DNA from: JALORV01 sp963780715
GTDB taxonomy: Bacteria > Pseudomonadota > Gammaproteobacteria > Burkholderiales > Burkholderiaceae_F
Reading direction: 5' to 3'
DNA length: 64,000 bases
NCBI GenBank assembly: GCA_963780715.1
Contig: CAWADK010000007.1
Location: 61,132-125,131, forward strand
Below, in pieces: positions 28,136-36,093 of this stretch. Position 1 is the first letter of the stretch. Each line of letters begins with the position of its first letter. The notes below the pieces were generated by a model that ran no database searches, was not told the DNA's origin, and saw nothing but the letters and a program-made list of their open reading frames with translations. Made by a program: the position numbers and the translations under genes.

Positions 28136-28375
28136 CGTTAATTAGTAGCTCGATCGATGTTCGGTGTTGTGAATCACGCCAGCGTCGATCAAACACTGAA
28201 TTGACCACAGACAGTCACAGTCGACCAGTAAACGCAGAGGACCACGCTCCAAAGCAGATCGAGACCCCGGTGTCTTGGGGGATTGTTCCCGCCGCGAAAT
28301 CGACCCTGTCCTGCGCCAAGCTTTTCGTGCTTGTCACCCCTCTACCGAACGCCGGACCTGTTCCGGCGTTTTTCT
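28136..28375 (+). ncRNA. Candidate small RNA between nrdB and the histone genes
   Basis: The predicted transcript runs about 240 nt from a promoter-like pair to a well-formed terminator. It has no reading frame with a ribosome-binding site. An internal CCCC-GGTGTCTT-GGGG hairpin lies at about 28264-28280. It does not match 6S, 4.5S, tmRNA or RNase P RNA by eye. Alternatively the terminator simply ends a long nrdAB 3' end. Strand is inferred from the terminator's U-tract. Confidence 0.3.
28348..28375 (+). terminator. Intrinsic terminator in nrdB-histone spacer
   Basis: AACGCCGGA / TCCGGCGTT pairs perfectly over 9 bp with a CCTGT loop, followed by a T-rich tract. It is 343 bases beyond the nrdB stop, unusually far for an nrdAB terminator. 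Confidence 0.82.
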
Positions 28376-28607
28376 TGCGCGCGCGATCCGCCATGCGGTT
28401 TAGCGTGCGCCGTGCCGAATTCATCAGCGTCAGCGGTCAGTGCGCTGCACGTTCCGCGCTCAGCTCGGATATGCGGATCAAACGCATTTCTGGGGGTGTC
28501 GCGGCGACAGAGCATCTGCGTGCGCCGATGAATAGCCCGACTGGCGGTACCTCCGCGCAGCGGGTTTCATTCTTGAAACCTCAACGTTGATATTGAAGGA
28601 GATACAC

Positions 28608-28751
28608 ATGGCCACGAAGAAAGCTGCCAAGAAGACCGCGAAGAAAGCCACCAAGAAGCCCGCCAAGAAGGCCGCGAAGAAGACCGTAAAGAAGGCTGCC
28701 AAGAAGACCGCGAAGAAGGCCAAGAAGGCTGCTAAGAAGGCCAAGAAGTAG
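28608..28751 (+). CDS. Small lysine/alanine-rich histone H1-like protein
   Basis: A 47-residue protein made almost only of Lys, Ala and Thr (MATKKAAKKTAKKATKK and similar to the end). Such AKK-repeat proteins resemble the C-terminal tail of eukaryotic histone H1 and occur in betaproteobacteria and in Chlamydia (Hc1) and Bordetella (BpH1), where they bind and compact DNA. An ideal GAAGGAG ribosome-binding site lies 7 bases before the ATG. It stands first of two such genes. No other domain is present; DNA binding is inferred from composition. Confidence 0.85.
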   Translation: MATKKAAKKTAKKATKKPAKKAAKKTVKKAAKKTAKKAKKAAKKAKK

Positions 28752-28775
28752 TCATCGCGGAAACTGCGTAGCGCT

Positions 28776-28801
28776 CACCGGCTGCCTTCGGGCAGCCGGT
28801 G
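28776..28801 (+). terminator. UUCG-capped hairpin after the first histone gene
   Basis: CACCGGCTGCC-TTCG-GGCAGCCGGTG is a perfect 11-bp stem closed by a very stable UUCG tetraloop. No T tract follows, so it may be a 3' stabiliser, a processing site or a weak terminator rather than an efficient intrinsic terminator. Confidence 0.55.
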
Positions 28802-28895
28802 TGGCATTCCAGCCCGCGTTCGAGGCAACAATTCGCGCTCGGACCGGAATGCGTTGTCGCTAGGCACTTCACGCCATTCTCTTTAGGAGACTGAC

Positions 28896-29372
28896 ATGGC
28901 AACGAAGAAAGCCGCCAGAAAGCGCGCCGTCAAAAAGGCCGCGACCAAGGCGAAGGCGAGAAAGGCCGTCAGGAAAGTCAAGAAGACGGTCAGAAGAGCC
29001 AAGGTCAAGCGTGCCGTCAAAAAGGCCGTAACCAAGGCGAAGGTGAGAAAGGCCGTCAGGAAAGTCAAGAAGACGGTCAGAAAAGCCAAGGTCAAGCGTG
29101 CCGTCAAGAAGGCCGTGACCAAGGCGAAGGTGAAAAAGGCCGTCAGGAAAGTCAAGAAGGCCGTCGCCAAAGCCAAGGTGAAGAAGGCTGTCGCAAAGAC
29201 CAAGGCAAAGGTTGTGAAGGCGGTTCAGGCAGTGAAGGTTGCTGTCGCGCCGAAGCCCGCGGCTGCACCGGCACCTGCGCCGGCGATGCCGTCGACCGCT
29301 GCAGCGCCGGGCGCCAAGACCGCGCTGAATCCAGCGGCGGCCTGGCCGTTCCCGACCGGAAGCCGTCCGTAG
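28896..29372 (+). CDS. Repeat-rich histone H1-like DNA-binding protein
   Basis: The 158-residue protein starts MATKKAARKRAVKK and is dominated by Lys, Ala, Val and Arg up to residue about 115, then ends with an Ala/Pro-rich tail (about 116-158) reminiscent of flexible H1-like linkers. The basic part consists of a 29-residue unit beginning KAVRKVKKTV that is repeated almost exactly (87-bp period in DNA). It is expected to bind DNA non-specifically through charge. A TTTAGGAGA site precedes the ATG and a strong terminator follows. Repeat number probably varies between strains, as in BpH1, but that is inference. Confidence 0.85.
   Translation: MATKKAARKRAVKKAATKAKARKAVRKVKKTVRRAKVKRAVKKAVTKAKVRKAVRKVKKTVRKAKVKRAVKKAVTKAKVKKAVRKVKKAVAKAKVKKAVAKTKAKVVKAVQAVKVAVAPKPAAAPAPAPAMPSTAAAPGAKTALNPAAAWPFPTGSRP
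28961..29221 (+). repeat. 87-bp tandem repeats inside the histone-like gene
   Basis: The segment beginning AAAGGCCGTCAGGAAAG starts at 28961, 29048 and 29135, an exact 87-bp period, with the third copy diverged at its 3' part. The repeat keeps frame and encodes 29 residues per unit. Confidence 0.85.
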
Positions 29373-29393
29373 CGGCCCGCCGCAGTGCCACAC

Positions 29394-29424
29394 ACGGGCG
29401 CGGAATTCCGCGCCCGTTTTTTTT
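29394..29424 (+). terminator. Intrinsic terminator after the histone-like gene
   Basis: ACGGGCGCGG-AATT-CCGCGCCCGT forms a perfect 10-bp stem followed directly by eight T bases, an excellent intrinsic terminator. Confidence 0.93.
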
Positions 29425-29461
29425 GGTGCGCCTGCTGCGAGGACGTCGCGGTGGCCGCGGC

Positions 29462-29467
29462 TACAAT
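29462..29467 (+). promoter_or_regulatory. TACAAT -10 box before yggT
   Basis: TACAAT lies 27 bases before the yggT ATG in the context GGCTACAATGCC. No clear -35 is present. The same box recurs before four other genes in this window. Confidence 0.42.
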
Positions 29468-29494
29468 GCCGCTCGCCCTGTCACCGGATAGCCC

Positions 29495-30034
29495 ATGCTC
29501 TTCGTCGATATCGCGCGAGCGCTGCTGGACATCATTGGTTCGCTGCTCGTTGGGGTCCTGCTGCTGCGGTGCTGGGCGACGTTCATCGGGATGCCGGCGC
29601 GCAACCCGCTCGCTCACTTCTCACGTGTACTGACAGACTGGCTGGTCCGACCGCTGGCGAGGCTGATACCCGCTCGTGGACGCGTCGAATGGGCAGCGCT
29701 GCTCGCCGCGCTCCTGCTGAGCTTCGCGATCGTCGTGCTCAAGGTGATGGTCGCGGGACTGAGTCTGGCCTGGGATCTGGTGCTGATCGAGTCCGTACGC
29801 CAGCTGCTCAACTGGGCGCTGTCGCTGGTCATCTGGGTCACGCTGATTTACGTGATCATCAGCTGGGTGAATCCGCTCGCACCGGTGGCGCCCGCACTTT
29901 CCATGCTGCTGCGGCCCCTGCTGGTGCCGATTCAGCGCATCCTTCCTGCTCTGGGCGGGATCGACCTGTCGCCGATGGTGTTGCTGATCGTCGTCTATGT
30001 GCTGCAGATGATCGTTGCGCGCATGGTCATCTGA
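29495..30034 (+). CDS. YggT-family inner-membrane protein
   Basis: A 179-residue protein with two YGGT repeats: hydrophobic segments at about residues 5-30 and 65-120, and the second YggT signature (SWVNPLAPVAPALSMLLRPLLVP) at about 123-145 leading to LPALGGIDLSPMVLL. About four to five membrane helices are expected. YggT proteins are widespread with proposed roles in osmotic adaptation or in placing membrane proteins, none firmly shown. It stands alone between the histone-like gene's terminator and a convergent sugar kinase. Confidence 0.9.
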   Translation: MLFVDIARALLDIIGSLLVGVLLLRCWATFIGMPARNPLAHFSRVLTDWLVRPLARLIPARGRVEWAALLAALLLSFAIVVLKVMVAGLSLAWDLVLIESVRQLLNWALSLVIWVTLIYVIISWVNPLAPVAPALSMLLRPLLVPIQRILPALGGIDLSPMVLLIVVYVLQMIVARMVI

Positions 30035-30055
30035 CCGGCGCGGGACCTGCGGCGA

Positions 30056-30991
30056 CTACCAGGGCCGATAGCCGAAGGCTTCGAAAAAGCGCTGTGCGAT
30101 CGAACTGCGATCGGCGACGTAGTTCTGCGCACCGCCTGCCTCGATCTTTATCGCTCCCATGACTGCCGCCAGTCGGCCGGTCGTTTCCCAGTCGAGGCCG
30201 TTCGCGATGCCGTAAAGCAGTCCGCCGCGGTAGGCATCGCCGCACCCGATCGGATCGACCAGCGCCTGGGCCTTTGCGACCGGCACGTGCAGCGTGGATC
30301 CTCCCGCGTAGATGTCGGAACCTTCCGCGCCACGGGTCACGACGAGCGCTGTCACGCGCCCGGCGAGCTCGGGCAAGGACAGGCGCGTGCGCTCGACAAC
30401 GACTTTGGCCTCGTAATCATTGAGGGTCACATAGGCCGCGCGTGCAATGAACCACAGGAGTTCCTCGCCGTTGAAGAGCGGCATCGCCTGTCCAAGGTCG
30501 AAGATGAACGGAATACCTCGTTCGGCGAACTGTTGCGCGTGCTGCTGCATGCCGTCTCGCCCATCGGGAGCGACGATGCCCAGTTCGATACCGCCGTCGG
30601 CGGGCACCGAGTTCAGGTGCGACTGCGCCATGGCGCCCGGGTGAAACGCGGTCAGCTGGTTGTCATTGAGATCCGTCGTGATGAAAGCCTGGGCCGTATA
30701 GCTGCCGGGCACCGTCGTCACGTGGCGACGATCGATGTCGAGGGCATCGAGCCGTTCCAGATACGGCGCGGCATCATCGCCCACGGTGGCCATCGGCACT
30801 GGCTCGCCGCCCAGGCACTTCAGGCTGTAGGCGATGTTCCCGGCACAGCCGCCAAATTCCCGCTTCATCTCCGGGACGAGAAACGAGACGTTCAGGATGT
30901 GGACCTGGTCCGGAAGGATGTGATCCGCAAAGCGGCCCTGGAAGACCATGACCGTGTCGTACGCGATGGAACCGCAGATGAGTGTGCGCAT
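30056..30991 (-). CDS. PfkB-family carbohydrate (adenosine-like) kinase
   Basis: The 311-residue protein belongs to the PfkB/ribokinase superfamily. The N-terminal motif region EFGGCAGNIAYSLKCLGG is the first PfkB signature; the C-terminal anion-hole/catalytic motif reads DPIGCGDAYRGG, with Cys in place of the usual second Ala of GAGD, and keeps the catalytic Asp. The closest groups by motif are adenosine and sugar kinases; substrate cannot be read from sequence. It is the last gene of a minus-strand block with DUF3426, prmA and the acc genes; 57 bases separate it from the DUF3426 gene. Confidence 0.88.
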   Translation of the reverse strand: MRTLICGSIAYDTVMVFQGRFADHILPDQVHILNVSFLVPEMKREFGGCAGNIAYSLKCLGGEPVPMATVGDDAAPYLERLDALDIDRRHVTTVPGSYTAQAFITTDLNDNQLTAFHPGAMAQSHLNSVPADGGIELGIVAPDGRDGMQQHAQQFAERGIPFIFDLGQAMPLFNGEELLWFIARAAYVTLNDYEAKVVVERTRLSLPELAGRVTALVVTRGAEGSDIYAGGSTLHVPVAKAQALVDPIGCGDAYRGGLLYGIANGLDWETTGRLAAVMGAIKIEAGGAQNYVADRSSIAQRFFEAFGYRPW

Positions 30992-31048
30992 GAGGTTTTC
31001 GTGAAGTAAGGACGCTCGGCCGGCCGGGCCGGGCTCCCGGCACGCTAT

Positions 31049-32176
31049 CTATATATAGAAGGGGTAAACGAGGAAGCCGGCGGCCTGGACGCCCCGCGTC
31101 TCGAAAAAGACGCGGATCGTCATGTCTGCACCCGCCCCCAGGCCCTCGTCGATACGGGAACTCGGCTCGCCGGCCGCCGTGAGGTAGTCGGCCGGCGTGA
31201 AGACCTTGCGCGCCACCGGGCGGTTCAGCGTGTCGTTCAGCGTCACTTCGAGTGCCGGCAGTGCCTGCGTGAAACCGGCACGATTGCGGATCACAGCGGT
31301 CAGTTCGAGCACGTCGGTGCCCGGGATCGCCTGCAGTTCGCTGCCGATCACGGCCAGCTGGTCAGGCTGTGTCGGCCAGCCGAGTGTGCAGCTGAACGCC
31401 TGGCACAGCTGAACGAGCACGGGGCGCGACTCCGGCCAGCGCGTCAGCAGCTCGGAGCGAAAGACCACCGCGAGCTGCGTCGCCGCCAGAAGCACAAGTA
31501 AAAGCGTGCCACCGCCGAACACGATCGAGAATCCCCGGCGCGCCGGCCGCGACGCCGCGCGGACGAACGCCGGTTCCTCCTGCGGGGATGCGGGTTCAGC
31601 GACGGGCTCGACGGCTGGCATTTCGATCACTTCGATGCCTTCGAGCGCCGCGCCTTCCGTTTCGATGAGCTGCGGAGCGGCGTCGGTCGCCATCAAGGTT
31701 GGCACACCGGCGGCCGACGCGCTGAGCGCGGCGTTATCCGATGACCGGGGCGACGGCTGAACGACGGCTACGGACGTCTGCTTCAGTGGCAGCGTCTGCG
31801 AGATGGTCGCCACCGGGGCGGCGCCCGGCGCGATGCGCAGTGTCGTTGCCGGGCCAAGCGCCTTGCGCTTGCGCTCCGCGGCGGCGCTTGCACGCTCGGT
31901 GGCGGCCGACGCCGGCGTGCGCGTCGCGGGGGTGCGCGCTTCCGCGGCTGTGCGTGTTTCGACCCGCAGCGGTTGGGTCGGAGGGATCTCGGTGGCCGGC
32001 TCGTCCGTCGGCCGCGCCGGAGACAGCGTCGTGTCCTCGACGTAGGCGAGGCTGCCGATGGCATCGAACACGGTGCGGCACTGGCCGCAGCGCACGAGCC
32101 CTCCGCGCAGCTTCAGCTGATCGGCCACGACCCTGAACATCGAGCCGCACTGAGGGCACTTGGTCGCCAGGGCCAT
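31049..32176 (-). CDS. Zinc-ribbon, single-span DUF3426 protein
   Basis: The 375-residue protein begins with an MJ0042-type zinc ribbon (CPQCGSMF and VRCGQCRTVFD), followed by a long Ala/Thr/Pro-rich linker (about residues 50-210), one membrane helix (about 220-240, FSIVFGGGTLLLVLLAA) and a C-terminal DUF3426 domain expected to be periplasmic. Function is not known. The family sits next to prmA in many betaproteobacteria. The gene ends in a CTATATATAG palindrome that includes its stop codon. Confidence 0.88.
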   Translation of the reverse strand: MALATKCPQCGSMFRVVADQLKLRGGLVRCGQCRTVFDAIGSLAYVEDTTLSPARPTDEPATEIPPTQPLRVETRTAAEARTPATRTPASAATERASAAAERKRKALGPATTLRIAPGAAPVATISQTLPLKQTSVAVVQPSPRSSDNAALSASAAGVPTLMATDAAPQLIETEGAALEGIEVIEMPAVEPVAEPASPQEEPAFVRAASRPARRGFSIVFGGGTLLLVLLAATQLAVVFRSELLTRWPESRPVLVQLCQAFSCTLGWPTQPDQLAVIGSELQAIPGTDVLELTAVIRNRAGFTQALPALEVTLNDTLNRPVARKVFTPADYLTAAGEPSSRIDEGLGAGADMTIRVFFETRGVQAAGFLVYPFYI

Positions 32177-32241
32177 TGTCGTCGACTACTGGTTGCGGGA
32201 AAGCGAGGCGCGTGGCGCCAGTGCCGGATTCATCTGCCGCC

Positions 32242-33147
32242 TCATGCGGTGCGCGTCCCGGCGAGACACACCCAGCCTTCGCTCGCGCGCCATACCTGCA
32301 GCGATACAGTCGGATCGACGGCCTTATAGGTCGCGATCACGTCATCGGACTGGCGCTCGAGCACGCCGGAAAGCACCAGCGCACCGCGCGGTGCGACGCG
32401 GGCGAGCAGAGCAGGCGCGAGGAGCTTCAGCGGATTCGAGAGTATGTTGGCCACCACGATGTCGAATGAGCCGGCGTGCAGATTGTCCGGGCCAGTGTAG
32501 CGTGCGGACACTCGATTGGCCGCGGCATTGGCGCGCGCTGCCTCCAGTGCCTGTTCGTCGACGTCGACTCCGATCGTGTCACCGGCACCCAGCTTCGCCG
32601 CGGCGATGGAGAGGATGCCGGAACCACAGCCGTAGTCGAGTACACGTGCGCCCGGCACGACGTGTTCGTCGAGCCAGGCCAGGCACAGCTGTGTCGTCGG
32701 GTGGGTGCCGGTGCCGAATGCAACGCCGGGATCGAGCCGCACGGCGATGGCCGTGGGATCCGGCGGATCGTGCCACGTGGGCACGATCCAAAGCCTGTCG
32801 CTGATGCGTGTCGGCGGAAACTGAGCCTGTGTTGCGCGTACCCAGTCGGTTTCGACGACCTGGCTGCAGGCTTCAATTGTCGGCGCGGCCAGTTTCAGCG
32901 ACGCAGTCGCTGCCTTGACCGTGCGCCGGGCCGCCGCCTGATCGCCATCAACCAGTACGCGCAGCCGGCTGTGCTGCCAGGCAAGCCTGTCGGGTTCGAG
33001 TCCCGGCTCGCCGAACAGCGGCAGCTCGTCCGGCGTGTCGGCGTCCGCATCCTCGACCGCGACCGAGAGCGCGCCGCAGGCCAGCAGTGCGTCGGCCAGC
33101 AGCTCGGCGTGCTCTACGTCGATCCGCAGGGTGACTTCTGCCAGCAC
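32242..33147 (-). CDS. prmA: Ribosomal protein L11 methyltransferase PrmA
   Basis: PrmA trimethylates L11 using S-adenosylmethionine. The product of about 301 residues has an N-terminal L11-binding domain and a class I methyltransferase core with VLDYGCGSGILSIAA (SAM motif I), followed by GVDVDEQALEAA and the VANILSNPLKLLAP substrate motif. I chose the GTG that begins VLAEVTLRID because it gives the family length and lies 5 bases after the accC stop; the frame stays open into accC. Part of the accB-accC-prmA run. Confidence 0.94.
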   Translation of the reverse strand: MLAEVTLRIDVEHAELLADALLACGALSVAVEDADADTPDELPLFGEPGLEPDRLAWQHSRLRVLVDGDQAAARRTVKAATASLKLAAPTIEACSQVVETDWVRATQAQFPPTRISDRLWIVPTWHDPPDPTAIAVRLDPGVAFGTGTHPTTQLCLAWLDEHVVPGARVLDYGCGSGILSIAAAKLGAGDTIGVDVDEQALEAARANAAANRVSARYTGPDNLHAGSFDIVVANILSNPLKLLAPALLARVAPRGALVLSGVLERQSDDVIATYKAVDPTVSLQVWRASEGWVCLAGTRTA

Positions 33148-33152
33148 CCTGT

Positions 33153-34505
33153 CTAGGCAACCTGGCGCGCCGCGATGCGCTTTTCCAGGTAATGGATGCT
33201 GGTGCCGCCAAGTACGAACTTCTCGTCCATCAGCAGCTCGCGATGCAGCGGGATATTGGTCTGGATGCCCTCGACAACCATCTCGGACAACGCGATGCGC
33301 ATGCGTGCCAGCGCCTGCTCGCGAGTGTCCCCGTAGCAGATGACCTTGCCGATCATCGAGTCGTAATTGGGAGGGACGAAGTATCCGTTGTAGGCATGCG
33401 AGTCGACGCGGACGCCGGGCCCTCCGGGCGGATGCCAGTTCGTGATGCGCCCGGGCGAGGGCGTGAACCTGAACGGATCTTCCGCGTTGATGCGGCACTC
33501 GATCGCATGGCCCTTGCGCACGACGTCGCGTTGTCGCAGCCGCAGCTTTTCGCCGGCGGCCACGCGGATCTGTTCCTGCACGATGTCGATTCCGGTGACG
33601 AATTCGGTGACCGGGTGTTCGACCTGCAGCCGGGTGTTCATCTCGATGAAGTAGAACTCGTTGTCCTGGTAGAGGAACTCGAACGTGCCGGCGCCGCGAT
33701 AGTTGATCTTCTTGCAGGCCTCGACGCAGCGATCGCCGATCTTCTCGATCAGGCGCCGGTTGATCAGCGGCGCGGGAGCTTCCTCGATGATCTTCTGGTG
33801 CCGGCGCTGCATCGAGCAGTCCCGCTCACCGAGCCAGATGGCGTTGCGATGCTGGTCGGCAAGAATCTGGATCTCGATGTGCCGCGGCGTCTCGAGGTAC
33901 TTCTCCATGTACACGGCGGGATTGCCGAAGGCGGCGTGCGCCTCCTGCCGCGTCATCGTGACAGCGTTGATCAGCGCCGCCTCCGTGTGCACGACGCGCA
34001 TGCCGCGCCCGCCGCCGCCACCGGCGGCCTTGATGATGACCGGATATCCGACCGCGCGTGCTGCCCGCACGATCTCGCGCGGCTCTTCCGCCAGTGCGCC
34101 CTGTGATCCCGGCACCGTTGGTACGCCGGCCGCGGCCATCGCCTGCTTGGCAGACACCTTGTCGCCCATCAGCCGTATCGACTCGGGCCTTGGGCCGATG
34201 AAGACGAAGCCGCTCTTTTCGACCCGCTCGGCGAAGTCTGCGTTTTCCGACAGGAATCCGTATCCGGGGTGGATCGCCTCGGCGTCGGTCACTTCGGCGG
34301 CGCTGATGATGGCCGGAATGTTGAGGTAGCTCTCGCGCGAGGGCGGCGGGCCGATGCAGACCGACTCGTCGGCCAGCTTGACGTACTTGGCGCCGGTGTC
34401 GGCCTCGGAGTGCACGACCACGGTTCGTATGCCCATCTCGCGACACGCGCGCTGAATGCGCAGTGCGATCTCACCGCGGTTGGCGATCAGGATCTTCTTG
34501 AACAT
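33153..34505 (-). CDS. accC: Acetyl-CoA carboxylase biotin carboxylase subunit
   Basis: AccC carboxylates biotin on AccB using ATP and bicarbonate in the first committed step of fatty-acid synthesis. The 450-residue product begins MFKKILIANRGEIA and has the ATP-grasp core with KAAGGGGGRGM, the EMNTRLQVEHPVTE active-site strand and the RINAEDP segment. The ATG was chosen for the conserved start; the open frame runs 20 codons further upstream. 25 bases lie between it and accB. Confidence 0.97.
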   Translation of the reverse strand: MFKKILIANRGEIALRIQRACREMGIRTVVVHSEADTGAKYVKLADESVCIGPPPSRESYLNIPAIISAAEVTDAEAIHPGYGFLSENADFAERVEKSGFVFIGPRPESIRLMGDKVSAKQAMAAAGVPTVPGSQGALAEEPREIVRAARAVGYPVIIKAAGGGGGRGMRVVHTEAALINAVTMTRQEAHAAFGNPAVYMEKYLETPRHIEIQILADQHRNAIWLGERDCSMQRRHQKIIEEAPAPLINRRLIEKIGDRCVEACKKINYRGAGTFEFLYQDNEFYFIEMNTRLQVEHPVTEFVTGIDIVQEQIRVAAGEKLRLRQRDVVRKGHAIECRINAEDPFRFTPSPGRITNWHPPGGPGVRVDSHAYNGYFVPPNYDSMIGKVICYGDTREQALARMRIALSEMVVEGIQTNIPLHRELLMDEKFVLGGTSIHYLEKRIAARQVA

Positions 34506-34530
34506 GCCCGGCTCTGAGCGCCCGTTCCTG

Positions 34531-34992
34531 CTACTCGATGACGAATAGCGCCTGCCCGTACTCAACTGGCTGGCCGTTTTCGACGAGGATCTTCTTCACG
34601 GTGCCCCCGACATCGGCCTCGATCTCGTTGAGCAGCTTCATGGCTTCGATGATGCACAGCGTATCGCCGGCCTTGACGACGGCACCCTGTTCGATAAAGG
34701 CCGGCGCGCCGGGGCTCGGTGAGCGATAGAAGGTCCCGACCATGGGCGACTTCACGACGTGGCCGGCCGCCGCTTCCGCTTCGGCCGCGGCAGCGGCCTC
34801 GGCTGCCAAAGTGGCGGGCGTCGGCGCCGCCGGGGCCGCGGCGACGATGGTCGCGGTCGGCGCAGGCGACGCTGCTAGGGTGGCCGCGTGCTTGACGATG
34901 CGCACCTTGTCTTCACCTTCAGTCACTTCAAGTTCGGCGATACCGGACTCGGCGACCAGGTCGATCAGCGTCTTGAGCTTTCTCAGATCCAT
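34531..34992 (-). CDS. accB: Biotin carboxyl carrier protein of acetyl-CoA carboxylase
   Basis: AccB carries the covalently bound biotin between AccC and the transcarboxylase. The 153-residue product has an N-terminal helical region, an Ala/Pro-rich flexible linker (about residues 35-78) and a biotinyl domain with the modified lysine at about residue 119 in IIEAMKLLNE. First of accB-accC-prmA on the minus strand; aroQ lies just upstream, 15 bases away, so aroQ-accB-accC probably share a transcript, as is frequent in betaproteobacteria. Confidence 0.97.
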   Translation of the reverse strand: MDLRKLKTLIDLVAESGIAELEVTEGEDKVRIVKHAATLAASPAPTATIVAAAPAAPTPATLAAEAAAAAEAEAAAGHVVKSPMVGTFYRSPSPGAPAFIEQGAVVKAGDTLCIIEAMKLLNEIEADVGGTVKKILVENGQPVEYGQALFVIE

Positions 34993-35007
34993 GCGGACTC
35001 CTTCCGG

Positions 35008-35451
35008 TCAGGAGTGGCGTTCAGACAGGGCGTACTCGAGGGCGTATCGATAGCCGACCGCTCCCAGGCCGACGATGGTGCCGACGGCAAGATCCGCCAG
35101 CAATGAGCGGTGCCGGAATTCCTCGCGACGGTGGACGTTTGACAGGTGAACCTCGACGAAGGGCAGGGCGACCGCCGCGAGGGCATCGCGTAGGGCAATG
35201 CTCGTGTGCGTAAATGCCCCGGCATTGATGATGAGGAACGTCGTCCCGTCGGTCCGGGCGACGTGAATGCGATCGATCAAAGCCCCCTCATGGTTGCTTT
35301 GAAAAAAAGCAAGATCTGCCGAGTATCTGCGTGCAACGTCGGACAACTCCGCCTCGATCTGCGCCAGGGTGCGTCCCCCGTAGATCGCTGGCTCCCGAGT
35401 CCCGAGGAGGTTCAAATTCGGCCCGTTCAGGATGAGAATGCGGCTGCTCAT
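35008..35451 (-). CDS. aroQ: Type II 3-dehydroquinate dehydratase
   Basis: AroQ dehydrates 3-dehydroquinate in the shikimate pathway. The 147-residue product starts MSSRILILNGPNLNLLGTREP; the NGPNLN segment and the lid residues are family hallmarks, and the catalytic regions FQSNHEGALID, IINAGAFTHTSIALRDAL and EVHLSNVHRREEFRHRS are complete. Three ATGs are close together; this one gives the usual length and GGAGG sits just before it. It is the first gene of the aroQ-accB-accC-prmA unit. Confidence 0.95.
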   Translation of the reverse strand: MSSRILILNGPNLNLLGTREPAIYGGRTLAQIEAELSDVARRYSADLAFFQSNHEGALIDRIHVARTDGTTFLIINAGAFTHTSIALRDALAAVALPFVEVHLSNVHRREEFRHRSLLADLAVGTIVGLGAVGYRYALEYALSERHS

Positions 35452-35472
35452 CATTCCTCCCATTGGCGCTTT

Positions 35473-35478
35473 ATTGTA
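35473..35478 (-). promoter_or_regulatory. TACAAT -10 box before aroQ
   Basis: On the minus strand TACAAT lies 21 bases before the chosen aroQ start. A -35 is not recognisable. Same hexamer as upstream of yggT, the TonB-like gene, mpl and mgtE. Confidence 0.4.
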
Positions 35479-35565
35479 GTTTGGGCGGAGTTAGCTACAG
35501 ATATCGCCCGAAACCGTGACGGCGCGAAGTCTGCCCGGTCTGGGTGGCGCTGTCTACTCAGGGAC

Positions 35566-36093
35566 TCAGCCTGCCAGACGGCTATCGAGCCAGGAGCGAA
35601 GCAGTTCGGACCTTAGCAGCCCGAGGTGTGCCTGTTCGATGCGGCCTTGCGGACTGACCAACACAGTGTACGGCAACGCGCCGCTGGGGTTACCCAGGTC
35701 CCGCGCCAGCTCGCTGCCGCCGGCGCCCGCAACCAGCAGCGGCAGATCAAGCTTGAGCTCCTCCTTGAACTGCCGGATCGCCCTGGCGTTGTCGATGCCG
35801 ACGCCCACCACTACGACGCCGCGCCCGCCGTATTCCCGTGCAACTCGCTGAAGAGTCGGCATTTCCTCGACGCACGGGGCACACCAGGTTGCCCAGAAGT
35901 TCAGCACGATCCAGCGGCCGCGCCACTGCGACAGCGGCTGAGGGTGGCCATCCACGTCGTCGAACACGCGGTCGAACAGCGCGCCGGCTTCGGGCGCGTT
36001 CGGCCGGTAGCGCCGCCAGGCGACGCCGGCGCCGGCCATCAGGGCGCCGAGCCCTACACCCGCCATCAACCACCGTCGGCGCTGTGCCGTCAT
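35566..36093 (-). CDS. TlpA/ResA-like membrane-anchored thioredoxin
   Basis: The 175-residue protein has a short charged N-terminus, one hydrophobic anchor (about residues 9-25) and a periplasmic TlpA-type thioredoxin domain with the redox pair WCAPC at residues 71-74 preceded by LNFWATW. Such proteins reduce disulfides in cytochrome c or copper-site assembly. The usual TlpA insert region and the cis-Pro segment GALPYTVLV are present. Overlaps by 4 bp (ATGA) with the nucleotidyltransferase-like gene upstream. Confidence 0.9.
   Translation of the reverse strand: MTAQRRRWLMAGVGLGALMAGAGVAWRRYRPNAPEAGALFDRVFDDVDGHPQPLSQWRGRWIVLNFWATWCAPCVEEMPTLQRVAREYGGRGVVVVGVGIDNARAIRQFKEELKLDLPLLVAGAGGSELARDLGNPSGALPYTVLVSPQGRIEQAHLGLLRSELLRSWLDSRLAG

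Larger units (their letters stand above)
28006..28607 (+). other. nrdB-histone spacer with lower GC; possible small RNA
   Basis: About 600 bases without a convincing gene. The first 200 bases are visibly richer in A/T than the surroundings. It contains a promoter-like pair, an intrinsic terminator 240 bases later, and just before the histone gene a GGTTTCA/TGAAACC inverted repeat at 28563-28580. None of the reading frames has a ribosome-binding site or family resemblance. Confidence 0.5.

Noticed and set aside
28961..29221. CRISPR-like or satellite repeat
   Set aside because: The 87-bp period is in frame and encodes the Lys-rich repeat of a histone-like protein.
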